A stretch of 64,000 nt of DNA from assembly GCF_014633365.1 (NCBI RefSeq), contig NC_068352.1:23221310-23285309 (forward strand), written 5' to 3'. Below the pieces are notes generated by a model that worked only from the letters and a program-made list of their open reading frames with translations, did not search any database and was not told the origin of the DNA. Positions 44,779 to 55,780 of this stretch are shown here, in pieces. The translations under genes and the position numbers were made by a program. Origin of the DNA: Diospyros lotus. Lineage: Eukaryota > Streptophyta > Magnoliopsida > Ericales > Ebenaceae. The first letter of the stretch is position 1, and each line of letters begins with the position of its first letter.

Positions 44779-47333
44779 CTAGCTAAGAGGGGCGTTCGGT
44801 TCTGCAGGATCAACCTCGACAGGGCGAGCTTCAGTAGGTAGGGTCGGCTGGAGATCAACCTCGACAGTCCCGGCTGGGCAAACCTCGGCAACCTCCACAG
44901 GAGGCTCCTTGGCAGTCTTACCAGGCTGAGCCGCGGCGACCCCGGATAGCTCGGCCCCGACCTGAGGAGCTTGCGTTGCGACCAAAAACGAGTCAAGGGG
45001 ACTGGCATCATCAGCATCCTCCGCGGCCTCGGCAGCATACCGAGCCACCTCCTCTACAGCCTGCGCACCAAAGAAGGAGAAATCCATCTCAGGATGGTTC
45101 ACCCAAAGGGTGTACAGAAATGCCGAGCAGGTGTCGAATCTGGTCTCCCTACACGCCGCGTCCATCCGCTCTCCGACCTCCGCCCTTATGTCGTCAATGG
45201 TCCTCTTGGCAAGCTCCTCGCATCGGACGGCACGATCATCCGCCCGTGTCCGCTCCTCATTCGCCGCCCTAAGCTCTGCCTCGGTTGATTTGAGTCGCTC
45301 CTCAGCCCTCCGCAACTCCGCCTTCGCTCCATTTAGCTCACCGGTGAGCCCGGAGTTGGCTTGCTCCCACATGTTCTTCGACCTGCGAAGCTCCTCGTCG
45401 AGATCTTTATTCTTCTGGATCTCCATCCTCAGACGCGTCAAGCAACCCTCCACCTCCTTTTGAGTGGCAAGGAGCTCGACATGTAGATCTTTCTTCTCGC
45501 CCGAGAGCTTCGTTATTTCGGCCTTTTAGGCGTTCTTCTCGTCCTCAAGCTTCGCTATTTCGGCCTGACGGGACATGCTCACCGACTGAAGCTGCTCCTC
45601 AAAATCTTTGTACTGAGCTCAGAGCTTCACGGCAGCGAGAGAAGTCTGCAAAAGAAGAAATGTTAGCTCATTAAAAAAGTAGGCTAAGAAACCGAGGTAC
45701 GAAGAATTCTTACTTACCACCAGGCTGTGACGGGCGACAAAATCACAAAGGGGGATTCCCTTTAACTTCGGGTCGTCGAGGGGCTTCGAGTTCGGACCCA
45801 GGAAGTCGGGCACGGAATCCAGGAGGGGACCAACAAAGACCCCTCCTGGCAGGGCCTCCACGGCCAGCTCCTTCTCACGGACCCTGACCCGTTTGGCCCT
45901 GATATCCTCCCCCTGTTGCAGCTGGTCCGATCTCCGTTTCGAGCTGGCAGCAGGAGCGTCTCGAACCTCCACTGCGACCTCCTTCCCACGGGCTCCACTC
46001 GAACCATGGTCTCGGGAGGCAGGGGGCCGATGCCCCAGCTGCAGATGAGCTTGCTTTGACTGTTGGGGCTGACGGGGCAGTGTTCTTTGCCGCTGCTCCT
46101 GCTGCCCCCCCCCCCGCGCGACTGTTGGGTTTGCTGCTGCTGCTGAGGGCGTGATTGCGGCTGCGGCTGCTCCGACCTGCCATCCCGCGAGCTATAGCTC
46201 GGGGTTATGGAGGACGTAGTGCTCGACCTCGCCCTATGACGCTTCGGTTGGAGGAGCTCGAGATCAACCATATTATCGTCTTGGTCGGCTTCCCCTCTTG
46301 AACTGTTCGTCTCAGCGAGCTGTAAGCCGGAAGGGAGAATCTCCGCACCCAAGTCCCTGAAATGATCTCCCTCGATAGTCTCGGTGCCAAGAGGAGGGGC
46401 GAGCTCGTATTCGCGAAGTAGCTCGTCCGAAAGTTCAAGAATCTCCGAGCTCGACTCCGCAGCCACAAGTTTGCCAAGGATATCAGTCTCCTCGGCCGAT
46501 AGAATCGGTTTCTTCCCCCCAAAATCTGCATCAAAGCATGAGCAAGTTAAAGCAAGCACTCTCGGAACAAAGGAAAGATTTGTGAGAGCTCATATTCTCT
46601 TACCAGGGGTCAGTGCGAAGCTACAATTCCTAAGTAGAGAAAGGGAAGGGCAAGACACGAAGAACCAACTGGACTTGTAATCGCCCACGTTGGACTTCCC
46701 CTTTGCTTTACCCTGAGGAAGGGCGGCCTTGTACGGAGAAGGACGAGCCGCCAGGTAATACAGCCCGTCCTTGGCATTTTTGAAAGAAAATAAAAATCTT
46801 ATCAGTTTTGACGAAGGGAGAGGAAGTTTGTTTATAAGGAATAAAACGGCCAAAGAAGTAAGTTGGGCATACGAATTCGGTGTTAGTTGGAAGGGGGCGA
46901 GCTTGACGTCGTTTAAGAGGGCGATAAGGTACGGGGCTATTGGGAACCTAAAGCCAGACTCGAGGTGTTGGGGGCTAATAGCTATGAAATTGGCTGGCGG
47001 GTAGGCTGCATGGGAGCTCGATGCAGGGATGTATACTCGGCAGGTCCTGGGGAGACGAAACTCCTGAGCACAAGTCATCACCTCGTGAAGCTTGGCCTTG
47101 GACGAGAATCTCTTGAAGACCGCAAGATCAGCACTCCCACCAGCGATCTGATCTTGAACCTTCAGCTCGGTTTCCCGAGAGGTCGGGACGGCGACCTCCC
47201 TGCACCCCGAGCTCGCACCCCCAAGATTTTGGCCCTCCATAATGAGACAATCTTCGGAGCTCGAAGTGTCGTTTTCTCCTACGATATAATTGCAGCGCTT
47301 TTGACCTGAATTTCCACGGTGTTGGTCGGACAT
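44779..47333 (-). pseudogene. antisense gene of the Tat element (gypsy-type transposase_28-like protein), spliced
   Basis: Exon 1 runs 47333-46604 (243 codons). It resembles the plant protein family called putative gypsy-type transposon (PF04195): FRLPRTCRVYIPASSSHAAYP, then FPIAPYLIALLNDVKLAPFQL and a Phe-rich stretch. A 78-bp GT-AG intron (46603-46526) leads in phase to exon 2 (46525-45718), which starts FGGKKPILSAEE and is Ser/Gln/Gly-rich. A donor GTAAGT follows, and exon 3 starts at 45645 after TGCAG. Exon 3 is a long Glu/Lys/Arg-rich coiled coil (around 45600-45200) with an acidic, Pro-rich tail ending at 44779. The exon 2 frame shifts near the C-run at about 46106-46115, and exon 3 has in-frame stops near 45617 and 45527, so this copy is damaged. 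The function of such antisense proteins is unknown. Confidence 0.75.
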
Positions 47334-47670
47334 CTACAAAGGAAAAGAGAGAACAGTCAGGTCGCAAGTCGCGAACCAGACCTCAAGAAACTAGAAGAAA
47401 AACCCTAAAACGTCCCCTAGGTCTTCCAGGCCGAGCGCTTCGCAAAAGGGGTGCCGCCTAGGGCGGAGGGGCTGCAGCCGCAAGCCCGGTGTTCCATGAA
47501 AAGCTAATCCTAAGGTCATTGGACCCAAAGGCCCAGCAAACGACAAACCGAATCGTGCCGTTTCTCCAAAAATGAGAACGACATCGATCGACGAAGCCAG
47601 AGAAACCACCGACGGCTAACCAACGGTGGACGGCCTCACAAGAAGAAGAAGAAAGTCACGACAAACTTAC
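47334..47670 (-). other. likely 5'-UTR intron of the antisense gene
   Basis: On the minus strand GCTTTTAG is followed by GTAAGTTTG (donor at 47670), and TTCCTTTGTAG ends directly before the ATG at 47333. This makes a 337-bp GT-AG intron in the leader. Inferred from splice signals only. Confidence 0.45.
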
Positions 47671-47849
47671 CTAAAAGCTGCGCTTGACGACTGAATGGGG
47701 ACTCGTACCAAGCACCAGACGAGAACGGCAGACATCTGAAAGCACGGCGATAACGGAGGCCTCGAGAGAGAAAAAAAGAAAGCAGGGAGGCAAAGGTTTG
47801 AGGGAGTTTCAAAATAGCGTGAAAGAAGAAGCGGGTGGACACTCCCCAC

Positions 47850-47857
47850 TATTTATA
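47850..47857 (-). promoter_or_regulatory. TATA box of the antisense gene
   Basis: The minus strand reads GTATAAATAGTGGGG, a strong plant TATA box, about 517 bp upstream of the antisense ATG including the putative leader intron. CT-rich leader sequence follows on the minus strand. It lies next to the truncated 3' LTR, not inside the retained 131 bp. Confidence 0.6.
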
Positions 47858-47880
47858 CTGACGGCCTGGTCCATCCCAAC

Positions 47881-48011
47881 CGTAAAAGATTCTGGTGTAC
47901 ACGCTTGGAACTTTAGGGGGGGAGGGGTTTTCTTCCTTCCTTCTCGGTATTTTTGGATTGACTCACCGCGGCCCAAAACAAATCACGGTCGGCCGAAATC
48001 AAACGTCGACA
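47881..48011 (+). repeat. truncated 3' LTR of the Tat element (last 131 bp)
   Basis: It matches 37778-37908 base for base with two differences and is followed by the AGGAT duplication. The first 567 bp of the LTR and the purine tract are absent. Confidence 0.9.
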
Positions 48012-48170
48012 AGGATGTTGTAATTTTTATTTTGGACTGTTGTTGGTAAACAAATTGGGGTTGTAACCATGTTGAGTTATATCTATGTTAATTTTGTGGG
48101 GACCTCATTTTGGATTCCTATACTAGTGCGATATCCGAAAGTGGACCTTTATAATTAAAGCTTTCTATAC
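48012..48170 (+). repeat. Tekay-like LTR, right part
   Basis: The LTR resumes after the Tat element (GGATGTTGTAATTTTTATTTTGG). It ends near GCGATATCCGAAAGTGG; the GATATCCG block is shared with the first Tekay LTR end. The exact end, possibly CTATACA near 48170, is uncertain. Confidence 0.45.
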
Positions 48171-48267
48171 AACCAAGTGAATGTGATTGGAAAGTTAGTT
48201 TTAATCAACTTTCACAAACAACACTTATGTTTTAAATGTTATATATGCTTGAGCTTGATGTGTTATA

Positions 48268-49970
48268 TGTTAAGTCATATATTAACTTTTGATATTTTGA
48301 TAATGACATTCAAAATAATATAATAAAGATTAAAGTTGATAGAGTTTTAATCAAGTAAGACATGGAATTAATCGAGTATATCAAAATATTAATCAAATAA
48401 AATTTTATGTTACTCGAGTAAAATGTTGATCTATGCTATTGAGTTTCTGTACTCATCTTTTTAATTGAGTATAATGTTAATAGTAATCGAGTACTAAACT
48501 TTATAATCGAGTATATCATCTTTTTATTCAAGTAATAAATTATTTCACTTGAGTGATAAATGGGGTAAAAAATGTCAAGTTTCAATACTTAAACATTAAT
48601 CGACTAAAAGTTGAGCAATCGAGTAAGATCTGAACTTAGTCAAGTATTTTTATATTATAGTCGAGTAATTTTGTTTGGACGGAGGTTAGGTCTTCATATT
48701 TGAAATATTAATCAATTATGTATATTTTGTAATCAAGTAAAAGTTTATGTTTAATCGATTACAATTTTAATTCACTCAAGTAAATGTAAAAATTAATCGA
48801 GTATTATTCTTTTGTAATCGAATAAGAAAAAGGCCACTCGAGTAAATATTAACTAAAAAATAATGGGTCTTTGATTCTATAACTTTAATCAAATAAATAA
48901 GTTTTTACTCGAGTATAGTAAAAAATTAGTTGATTACAAATGTTTTTAACTCAACTAATATTAAAAAATAATCAATTACAAACTCTTTTTACTCGATTGA
49001 AAGTATACTGAAACTTAAAACTATAGCTGTCAAACTAGTCATTATAGACATCCAAAAAATGTAGTCTTGATTCTAAATATTGCAAAAAGGCATTCTAAGC
49101 ATCATTTGAACATAAATTATATATCTACCCGTTAGGATAAAATAGAATAGAATATATCTTGAATATCTTACAGGTTTTACCCAATGGACAAAAAGGCTTA
49201 CGATTATTAGACAAGAAAAACTATAAAAGGCAGATGAGATTAAAGAAAAACGTGTGGATGCTGAGCTAAAATTTTCACTATCATACTTAAGTGAAAGAGC
49301 CCTCAAGCATACATCTTATATTAGAAAGAGAGAGAGAGTGTTCTTATTTTCGTATTCTTTTTATCTTTCTTTTCTTTGTGAGAAACTACTTTCATTATTT
49401 GAATTCGATTTTGTAAAAGCTTCTCAAAGTGCTTGATTTGTATACTTCACTTATCTTGTTTTGGTTTTTTGCTTGAGCCCATAAAAAACACGGTGTAAGA
49501 GGTTTCATGTGCTTCTTATAAAAGCTATTTTTATTATGTTACTGTTGATCTATTGAAAAATAAATGTTACAACTACACCTATTAAAAGTTGAGGTTTTAG
49601 CTGATCCTACAAAAGTTAAAGTAGATTGTTGAAATCTTTGGTGAAGAGCCAAGGTAGTGGAGTAGGATGGGCAAGTTGAACTATTATAAAATCTTTATGT
49701 ATTGCATTTGTTTATTTATACTTTTCATTACAGTTTGTTAAGTTTTACTTTCAACTTTTAAGATTTACAATCATAGCCATAACATTTGATCTCATAAAGA
49801 TCATTCTTGTTCAAGTCATATTTGCATCATTATTTTTTAAGCATCAAGAGTTCAAATACTTTAAAAGATCAAATAGTTTTTTTTTTTTTTTTTCACATAA
49901 TAGATCTTTAATTCCAATTTTTTTTTGAAACACCCAATTCACCCCCTCTTGGGTATATATTTTTCTTACA
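48268..49970 (+). repeat. Ty1-copia (SIRE-like) LTR, probably solo
   Basis: TGTTAAGTCATATATTAACT near 48268 is a usual SIRE-like LTR start. The end CACCCAATTCACCCCCTCTT followed by a TTCTTACA terminus (49970) is a typical SIRE-like LTR end. Between 48340 and 49000 there are many AATCGAGTA/TACTCGAGTA motifs. No primer site follows. Flanking target copies do not match, so the left edge is uncertain. Confidence 0.5.
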
Positions 49971-50390
49971 TTTTGGACTCTCATAACATAATTCACTTGG
50001 TAGGCTTGCCTGACATAGGCCTTTTGAGTAGAAAAAGTGTCATCTGCTAAGGTTTTACCCCCGAAGATAACATGGATGGTTTGATGTGTAGGCTTGTTAT
50101 CTAGATGGGGAGTTCTTTCTTCTTCCTTTTTCATGTCATACCATTGCTGGTCTTGACCTCGTTGTCTTCCTCCCCTATTGCCATTGGTCATTCCTACATT
50201 TTCTGGCCTTAACCTGTGCATATCTCCTTGGTCTCCTCTACCGATAAGGGTTTCAATTTGATTCATCAACTCACAACATTGGGTGGTCAAGTGACCATGG
50301 GTCCTATGAAATTTGCAAAAAGCATATCTGTTCTTTCCCATGGCTCGATCACTCTTATTTGAAAATCTGAGAGGCCTGACCCTTCAATGG
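49844..50390 (-). pseudogene. gag C-terminal fragment of a Tat-like element
   Basis: On the minus strand from 50341 the frame reads YAFCKFHRTHGHLTTQC, a zinc-knuckle-like segment. It continues with QIETLIGRGD and, further on, THQTIHVIFGGKTLA. This is the same order as in the Tat gag at 39340-39540 (CAYHNEAGHNTSKC, IEDLIRRGH, TIYTIHGGPHLAG). It is a fragment with no protease following. Its N-terminal partner appears to be at 58240-58730. Confidence 0.75.
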
Positions 50391-50399
50391 TCACAAGGA

Positions 50400-51240
50400 T
50401 GGTAAATTTTTTAGTTTATTAAAAAATTTTATGCTCTTAGTTTACTCTACTAATATAAATTTTTAGTTGATTAAAAATCTGATTACTCAACTAGTACAAA
50501 TTTTTTTGTTGATTAAAAATTTGATGCCTTTAGTTTACTTGACTAATACAAATTTTTAGTTAATTAAAAGTATGATTACTCAACTAGTACAAATTTTTAG
50601 TTGATTAAAAACCTGATTACTTGACTAATGAATGTGTTTACTTGAGTCATATTCCATTACTCTACTAATTTTAGCAAATAGTCAATTAATCTTTGAGGAA
50701 CATAAACCTTTAAGACTTTACTTGATTCACTTAATATATTCAGTTGATTATGCTTTTGTTTTAGCATTTGTTACGCGATTAGTTGAATTACTTGACTAAT
50801 ATATATATATATATATATATTTATGTGATTTCAAATTGACTTGTAATTGATTAAGTTTTTGAGAATATTCATTGTCTAAATCAAACAATATTCTTACTTG
50901 AGTATTTTGAAATGATACTTGATTAACAGCTTGATTTATTCAACTAAGTGATGATTAGTCGATTAATTAATGTTGTAGCTTAGATTTTGAATCTTGAATT
51001 TTTGATTTGGTTTAATTAGCTAATTTGTTCTAGTTATTTTAGTAATTTTGAGTGTTACTCGAGCAATGTTTCAAATTTTTCTATAGTTTTATAGGTTAGT
51101 GGAGTAATACAAAGTATTACTCGACTAACTTTTCCTTGATGTTTTGTAACATTAATTACTTGATTATTAATTTTAAAACTTGATTCTTAACATTAAATAC
51201 TTGAGTAATACTAATAGCGATAGATATCTAGTTTCGTCAC
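50400..51240 (-). repeat. AT-rich region with dispersed TTACTCGACTAAT-like motifs
   Basis: Short blocks such as GTTGATTAAAAA with CTGATTACT, CAACTAGTACAAATTTTT and TTACTCGACTAA recur many times at irregular spacing. The motif is the inverse of the AATCGAGTAA motif in the LTR at 48.3-49.0 kb, so this may be part of a copia LTR in the opposite orientation. No boundaries are defined. Confidence 0.4.
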
Positions 51241-51839
51241 TATTAGTGATAGAATTTGTTTCGTATGGAAAAAAAAAATCCATCTATTATTTGTTTGTGA
51301 AATCGGTGACAAAATTGATTGTTTTTTTGGTTTTAGAGACAAAAAAATGACATAAGACGAAATTATATTATGTCTCTAAAAGTATAGACATAAGTATTTT
51401 TGTCTCTAAATGTAAAAAGAGAATAAAATTTCGTCCCTAAAGCTGTTAGACACGAAATTCTTTTCTGTCTCTAAATTTATTAAAGACATAATAGATTTTC
51501 ATCTCTAAAATTAGAGACGAATGCACTTCCATCTTTAATCTTAGAGACGAAAAAAAATTATGTTCTAACTTTAGAGACAATAATGAATTCCCTCTCTAAA
51601 ATGGGTCTTTAGGGATGGAATAAATTCTATCTTTGATATCCATATTTGTCAAAAGGTCCCGTAAATGAATAAAAAATGGCTGATGGGGAACCCGAACAAG
51701 TAATATCTATAATGTCAAACTCCAATCACACTAATAATCTATAAATACACAAATTACTCCAAACATACAAATTTATCAATTAAATAAAGTATCATAACAA
51801 GTATTCAATATACATATCAAATATATAATTATCAATAGT

Positions 51840-52320
51840 CATCATCAAACTCATCATAATATCCATGATTGTCATATGTTGGGTCATGATGAGTTGGACC
51901 GATTGTGTTAGATGGAGTGGCTGGTTGAGTTTGAAACTTTTAGAGGGGTGTGAGTTGGTGAAGGACAACTTAGTGGCATCTAGTTGATCCCCAAGTGCTG
52001 AAAAAGGGTTTGCATCATGTCTTGTTGGGTGTGTATCATCTCTTATTGTGACTGTACCTTCATCATCAAGCTAGAGAATGTCTGGCGCATGAAGTCTAAC
52101 TCATTTGGAGACACAGTATGAAGGCATCATATAGTAGTTCGTATTATATGTTGTCCCTAGGTTGAAAATGCATCCGTTCTTGTTTCATCCTTCAACCACT
52201 TCCAAATATATATTGTTGTCAAAGGTGCCTGATAACTGAATTGATGAGAAACTCCCATCTGTAGATGCTTGTGATGACTCTTTCCTTTCATCGCCTATTA
52301 AACTATCCTAAAACAAGAAA
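51840..52320 (-). pseudogene. remnant of CACTA-associated protein, C-terminal part
   Basis: Minus-strand reading gives Gln/Met-rich sequence (HTQQDMMQTLFQHLG) preceded by LDFMRQTFSSLMMKVQSQ and IYIWKWLKDETRTDAF. This resembles the tail of plant En/Spm-associated Ptta proteins. Several stops occur. Confidence 0.4.
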
Positions 52321-52634
52321 TTTTGAATGCAAATAAATTATGTGAAACAAAATTACATTTTAAATTAATGAAAATAAAAATATTAAATTTGTTTAATTTT
52401 TTTTTTTTTTTACTTATAGCAACTGATGCAACTTTTACAAAGACCCAATTACCCCAACTTTTGTAGTGTTTTAGCCGTGTAAATATCTACAGTTAGTTGA
52501 TTCCCTATTCAACTAATTTCTCTACAAAAGACAAGATATGCATATTATTTTAATGAAGTTAAATATAAAATTTTGTCATGAGATGAAACTAAACTTAATA
52601 CAATAATTACTTATTAATAATATGTAAATAGAAC

Positions 52635-54722
52635 TGTCATAAACCGCTAGTATATGAGATCCGTGAGGAGATCATGAAATGAATGATATAGAACAACTAA
52701 AACAAAAACAACTATACACATCTAATTTATTTTAACCAGGCTCACATGATATATAAATATCACAATACTCACTACACAATTTTGGTTAGGGCTTAACTGT
52801 CCATACAATGAAATAAAAATGACAACATAAATATGTAACAACAAAATAACCTCTACTCTGCAAACCCTCAAAACCAACTTCCAGACATCTTCTGACTGGA
52901 ACGACTTTGTACATAACCTATCCCATGAACTCATACATCACTAGGCCCGGCTCTTTTTTTAACTTTACATTTATCTGGAATGATACGAAATAAACAAAGT
53001 GAGCCACAAGACCCAACAAGTATACAAAAAGAATAGCTGATCAAATATGAAATGGAAATATGAGTATCAAATATGGAAGGAAATAAATTCCTTGAAATGA
53101 ACACATAATTTCTTATTCATCATCTAGCATCTCATAATACATCGTATTATTCTATGCAACATTACACAATTATGAATTTTTGTGCCATAACTATATTATC
53201 CATATATAAATAAGTATAATGTGAACAATTGTCCACCGTCGTTCTGGTTTTAAACCAGACGAGCATTATGAGCCAAGGCTCCCACGGACTTTCGAGCTTG
53301 CTTTTGGATATCCTTTTTCCCACACAGTGAAGTCGTAGCGTAAAATAATAGGTATGCCAATATATATATATATATATCATGCAACACTTAGGTATTTCCA
53401 CATTAAGACAATCAAAGTTATAAGTAAGACAACACCAATATTTTGCATAAACTACATCCTAATCAAGAAATACATCATTTCTTAGGAAATAGAGGGTGAA
53501 TCGAAACCCTATTGAGGCTTTTGAATAAAATACATCAAGTATTTAAAGACATCAACAAGATTAAACATGATAACGTAAGCAAAAATTACCATTTCAATCA
53601 TAACAAAAAATTTTAGATTTTAGATCAAAATTAATGATGCTGTAACTAGCTCAAATCATAACCAATTAATTTAATTCATATACCGAATCGAAGCCTATGA
53701 TATTTAGTTTATAGGGCAACAAACGGATTGCAAATCGAATATAACCACAGAAGCTTATGCCCTAAAAACCAAAGTATGGCAAATTACGTGCTATAGTGAC
53801 TTATGAAATTTTCTGACAGAGTCTAACAAGGCCACTGCAGGTTCAATTCGAAGCCAAATGATTCAAGCCATATATTAAAATGAAACTTATCGAGTTTAGT
53901 TTACACAGAAATAAACGGATCTCAAATCGGATATAACCACATAAAATTATACCCTAAAAATCGAAGTAATGTCAGATTATCCGAAAACATAGCAGAAAAA
54001 TTCAGATTTTATGTAGTGATTCACGGGGCTATCATAGGCTCAAATCTTAGTCAAATAATTCGATTCATATAACTAAAATGAAGCTTATGATACCTAGTTT
54101 CTGGATCAAAAAACGAATTTTGATTTGGATATAACCATAAGAAGTTATGGCCTAAGGAGTACAACAAGGTAAGAATTCAAGAACTTGTTAAAATAGAGAA
54201 GAGAAGCAAGAACTTGCCTTACGCGGTTTGGATGGATTAACCAAAAATTAGAACTATAGATTTGCAATTCCTCACCTCAAAAAGCTTCAAGATCGAGGTT
54301 AGAAGTGAAAAGATAGAATGGGAAGAGAGGAGTTGACTCGGTGGAATAAGAAGAAAGAAGAAAATGAAGAAACAAAAAGGGAAGAAGTGATTCTTGTAAC
54401 TTTCACATTCTTTCTCTTATTTCCCTTTTTCTTTTCTTTCCAAATTTGCCTCCACAATTTGCAACAAATTCGCCACATATCCTTCGTATAATTCCTTTAA
54501 ATAAATAGGAATTATAAATAATTTCTTTCTTTCTTTATTTTCCTTTTAAATGCCACATAATTCACACACATAATTTAACTTTCCCATATGCACTACATTT
54601 TATTTAAATTTAACGGTAAACACACCCCATTATTTATTTTCAAAATTAGACTAGTTTATGCTAAAGGCATAACACACATAAAGATAATACCAAAATAATT
54701 TAAACCCTCAACCGATCATTAT
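52635..54722 (-). repeat. Tekay-like LTR in minus orientation, probably solo
   Basis: On the minus strand it shares TATACTTGTTGGGTCTTGTGG and CTCACTTTGTTT (near 52990-53020) and GTAAGGCAAGTTCTTGC (near 54215) with the LTR at 34-37 kb, plus three units of the 190-bp array (53600-54170). The flanks on both sides read GTTCTA on the minus strand (52629-52634 and 54722-54727), which fits a 5-6 bp target duplication. Its first bases have lost the canonical TG. Confidence 0.65.
53600..54170 (-). repeat. about 190-bp tandem array, three units, inverse of 34600-35370
   Basis: Blocks AACCACAGAAGCTTATGCCC, AACCACATAAAATTATACCC and AACCATAAGAAGTTATGGCC (+ strand) recur near 53744, 53935 and 54133. They are the inverse of the GGGCATAACTTC-type blocks in the array at 34.6-35.4 kb. 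Confidence 0.7.
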
Positions 54723-54727
54723 AGAAC

Positions 54728-54974
54728 ATACCAATCTTTTCTTATACTTAGCCACCGATATGATACCACTAGTGTGCATTAAGGAATCTTCTCCAGAACG
54801 TTGATTTTCAACATTCTTTAAACTCTTTTGCACCCATTTCGAGTCTTGCCATTTTTCCTCTAAGATGCTCCAAATTCTCAGAGAAATCCAGTCTCTTCTA
54901 TCATGTCCATCCCTCACTTTTTTCATTACATTCTTCAATACCTTTGAGTCTTTGTTGTTAAAGTGTTTCCTCAC
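54728..54974 (-). pseudogene. En/Spm Ptta-like protein fragment
   Basis: The frame from 54974 contains WSILEEKWQDSKWVQKSLKN and then VENQRS with LMHTSGIISVAKYKKR. This follows the order of the plant transposase Ptta/En/Spm family: a Trp-rich block, a NKENR-like block, then a HTSG-S-A block. The reading frame is cut by the LTR inserted at 54722. Such proteins bind the subterminal repeats of CACTA elements. Confidence 0.5.
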
Positions 54975-55599
54975 TTCATACTCATCATATGATAGTCACT
55001 TGTATTTTTTTACATGATTACAAGATTATTTTAAATAATTTATAAGAATTATCATTTTATATATAAAAATACGCACAACTCAATTACTAATATGCTTTTG
55101 CCTTAAACTCTTCAAATCACATATCTTTTGTAGTAGAATCAACCTTGCTCCATGATCTCCAAGCGCCCTCAAAATTGGATTTCAAAATACTGGAGCTGTA
55201 GGCCGAAGGTTTCCTAGTCAGGTAAAAGTTGTAATTATATAAACAAAAAAAATGTTAGGAACAATATATATATATATATAATAATTAAAAGCTAGATAGG
55301 ATTTGAGATATAAATACTTACTCTAATCCAGGGATAGGCCATATCCATATATGTTGGTCTGCAAGATCAATCCCCCAAAATAAAGTTTAATGAGAAGGCT
55401 ATGTGAATGTAGGCGTAGACAGAGTGACAGGAGATTGAAGGTTGTGTGATAAGAGTATTGGGGAGTGGGGAGGGTGATGAAGACTCAAGGGTTGTATCAA
55501 TGCATGGGGTGTGTCAACCCCGACCTCTTCCCCAACCCTTATCTTTACCCTGACCTATAGCTTGATCTGCCATCTATATGAAATAAAAATACTTATATT

Positions 55600-55780
55600 A
55601 CCTCTTGAGCATAGTTTGGATGGCAGATGATAGGTCGTGATATACTAGTGTTATCTTGGAGGGTCACGAGTTTAAAGCCTGATCTTCTTGAATCACATCT
55701 CGTAATTTATCTCATTTAACGAAATCAAAAACTGAGCGTTGGGAGGCCCCACAAGGGAGGGTCATCCCAAAAACACTTAT
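55600..55780 (+). repeat. possible tRNA-derived SINE fragment
   Basis: GATGGCAGATGATAGG followed by GGTCACGAGTTTAAAGCC (about 55663) resembles A and B boxes of a tRNA-type Pol III promoter. The GGGAGGCCCCACAAGGGAGG block after it resembles SINE body sequence. Ends are undefined. Confidence 0.25.

Larger units (their letters stand above)
37211..48011 (+). mobile_element. Tat-lineage Ty3-gypsy retrotransposon with antisense gene
   Basis: The element is bounded by the perfect 5-bp duplication AGGAT (37206-37210 and 48012-48016). Layout: 5' LTR (698 bp), primer site, gag-pol in one frame, a tandem-repeat 3' region, a spliced gene on the opposite strand, then only the last 131 bp of the 3' LTR. 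Two RNase H domains, absence of a chromodomain, repeats after pol and an antisense frame are features described for the Tat/Retand group. There are four in-frame stops in gag-pol and no frameshift, so decay is mild. Confidence 0.93.

Noticed and set aside
44721..45038. Minus-strand frame ending in a long Phe run
   Set aside because: The Phe run is the translation of the poly-A tract at 44730-44766; the frame is a shadow of the antisense exon 3.
46384..47309. Plus-strand frames opposite the antisense gene
   Set aside because: They are mirror frames of the antisense exons, with no domain and no splice support.
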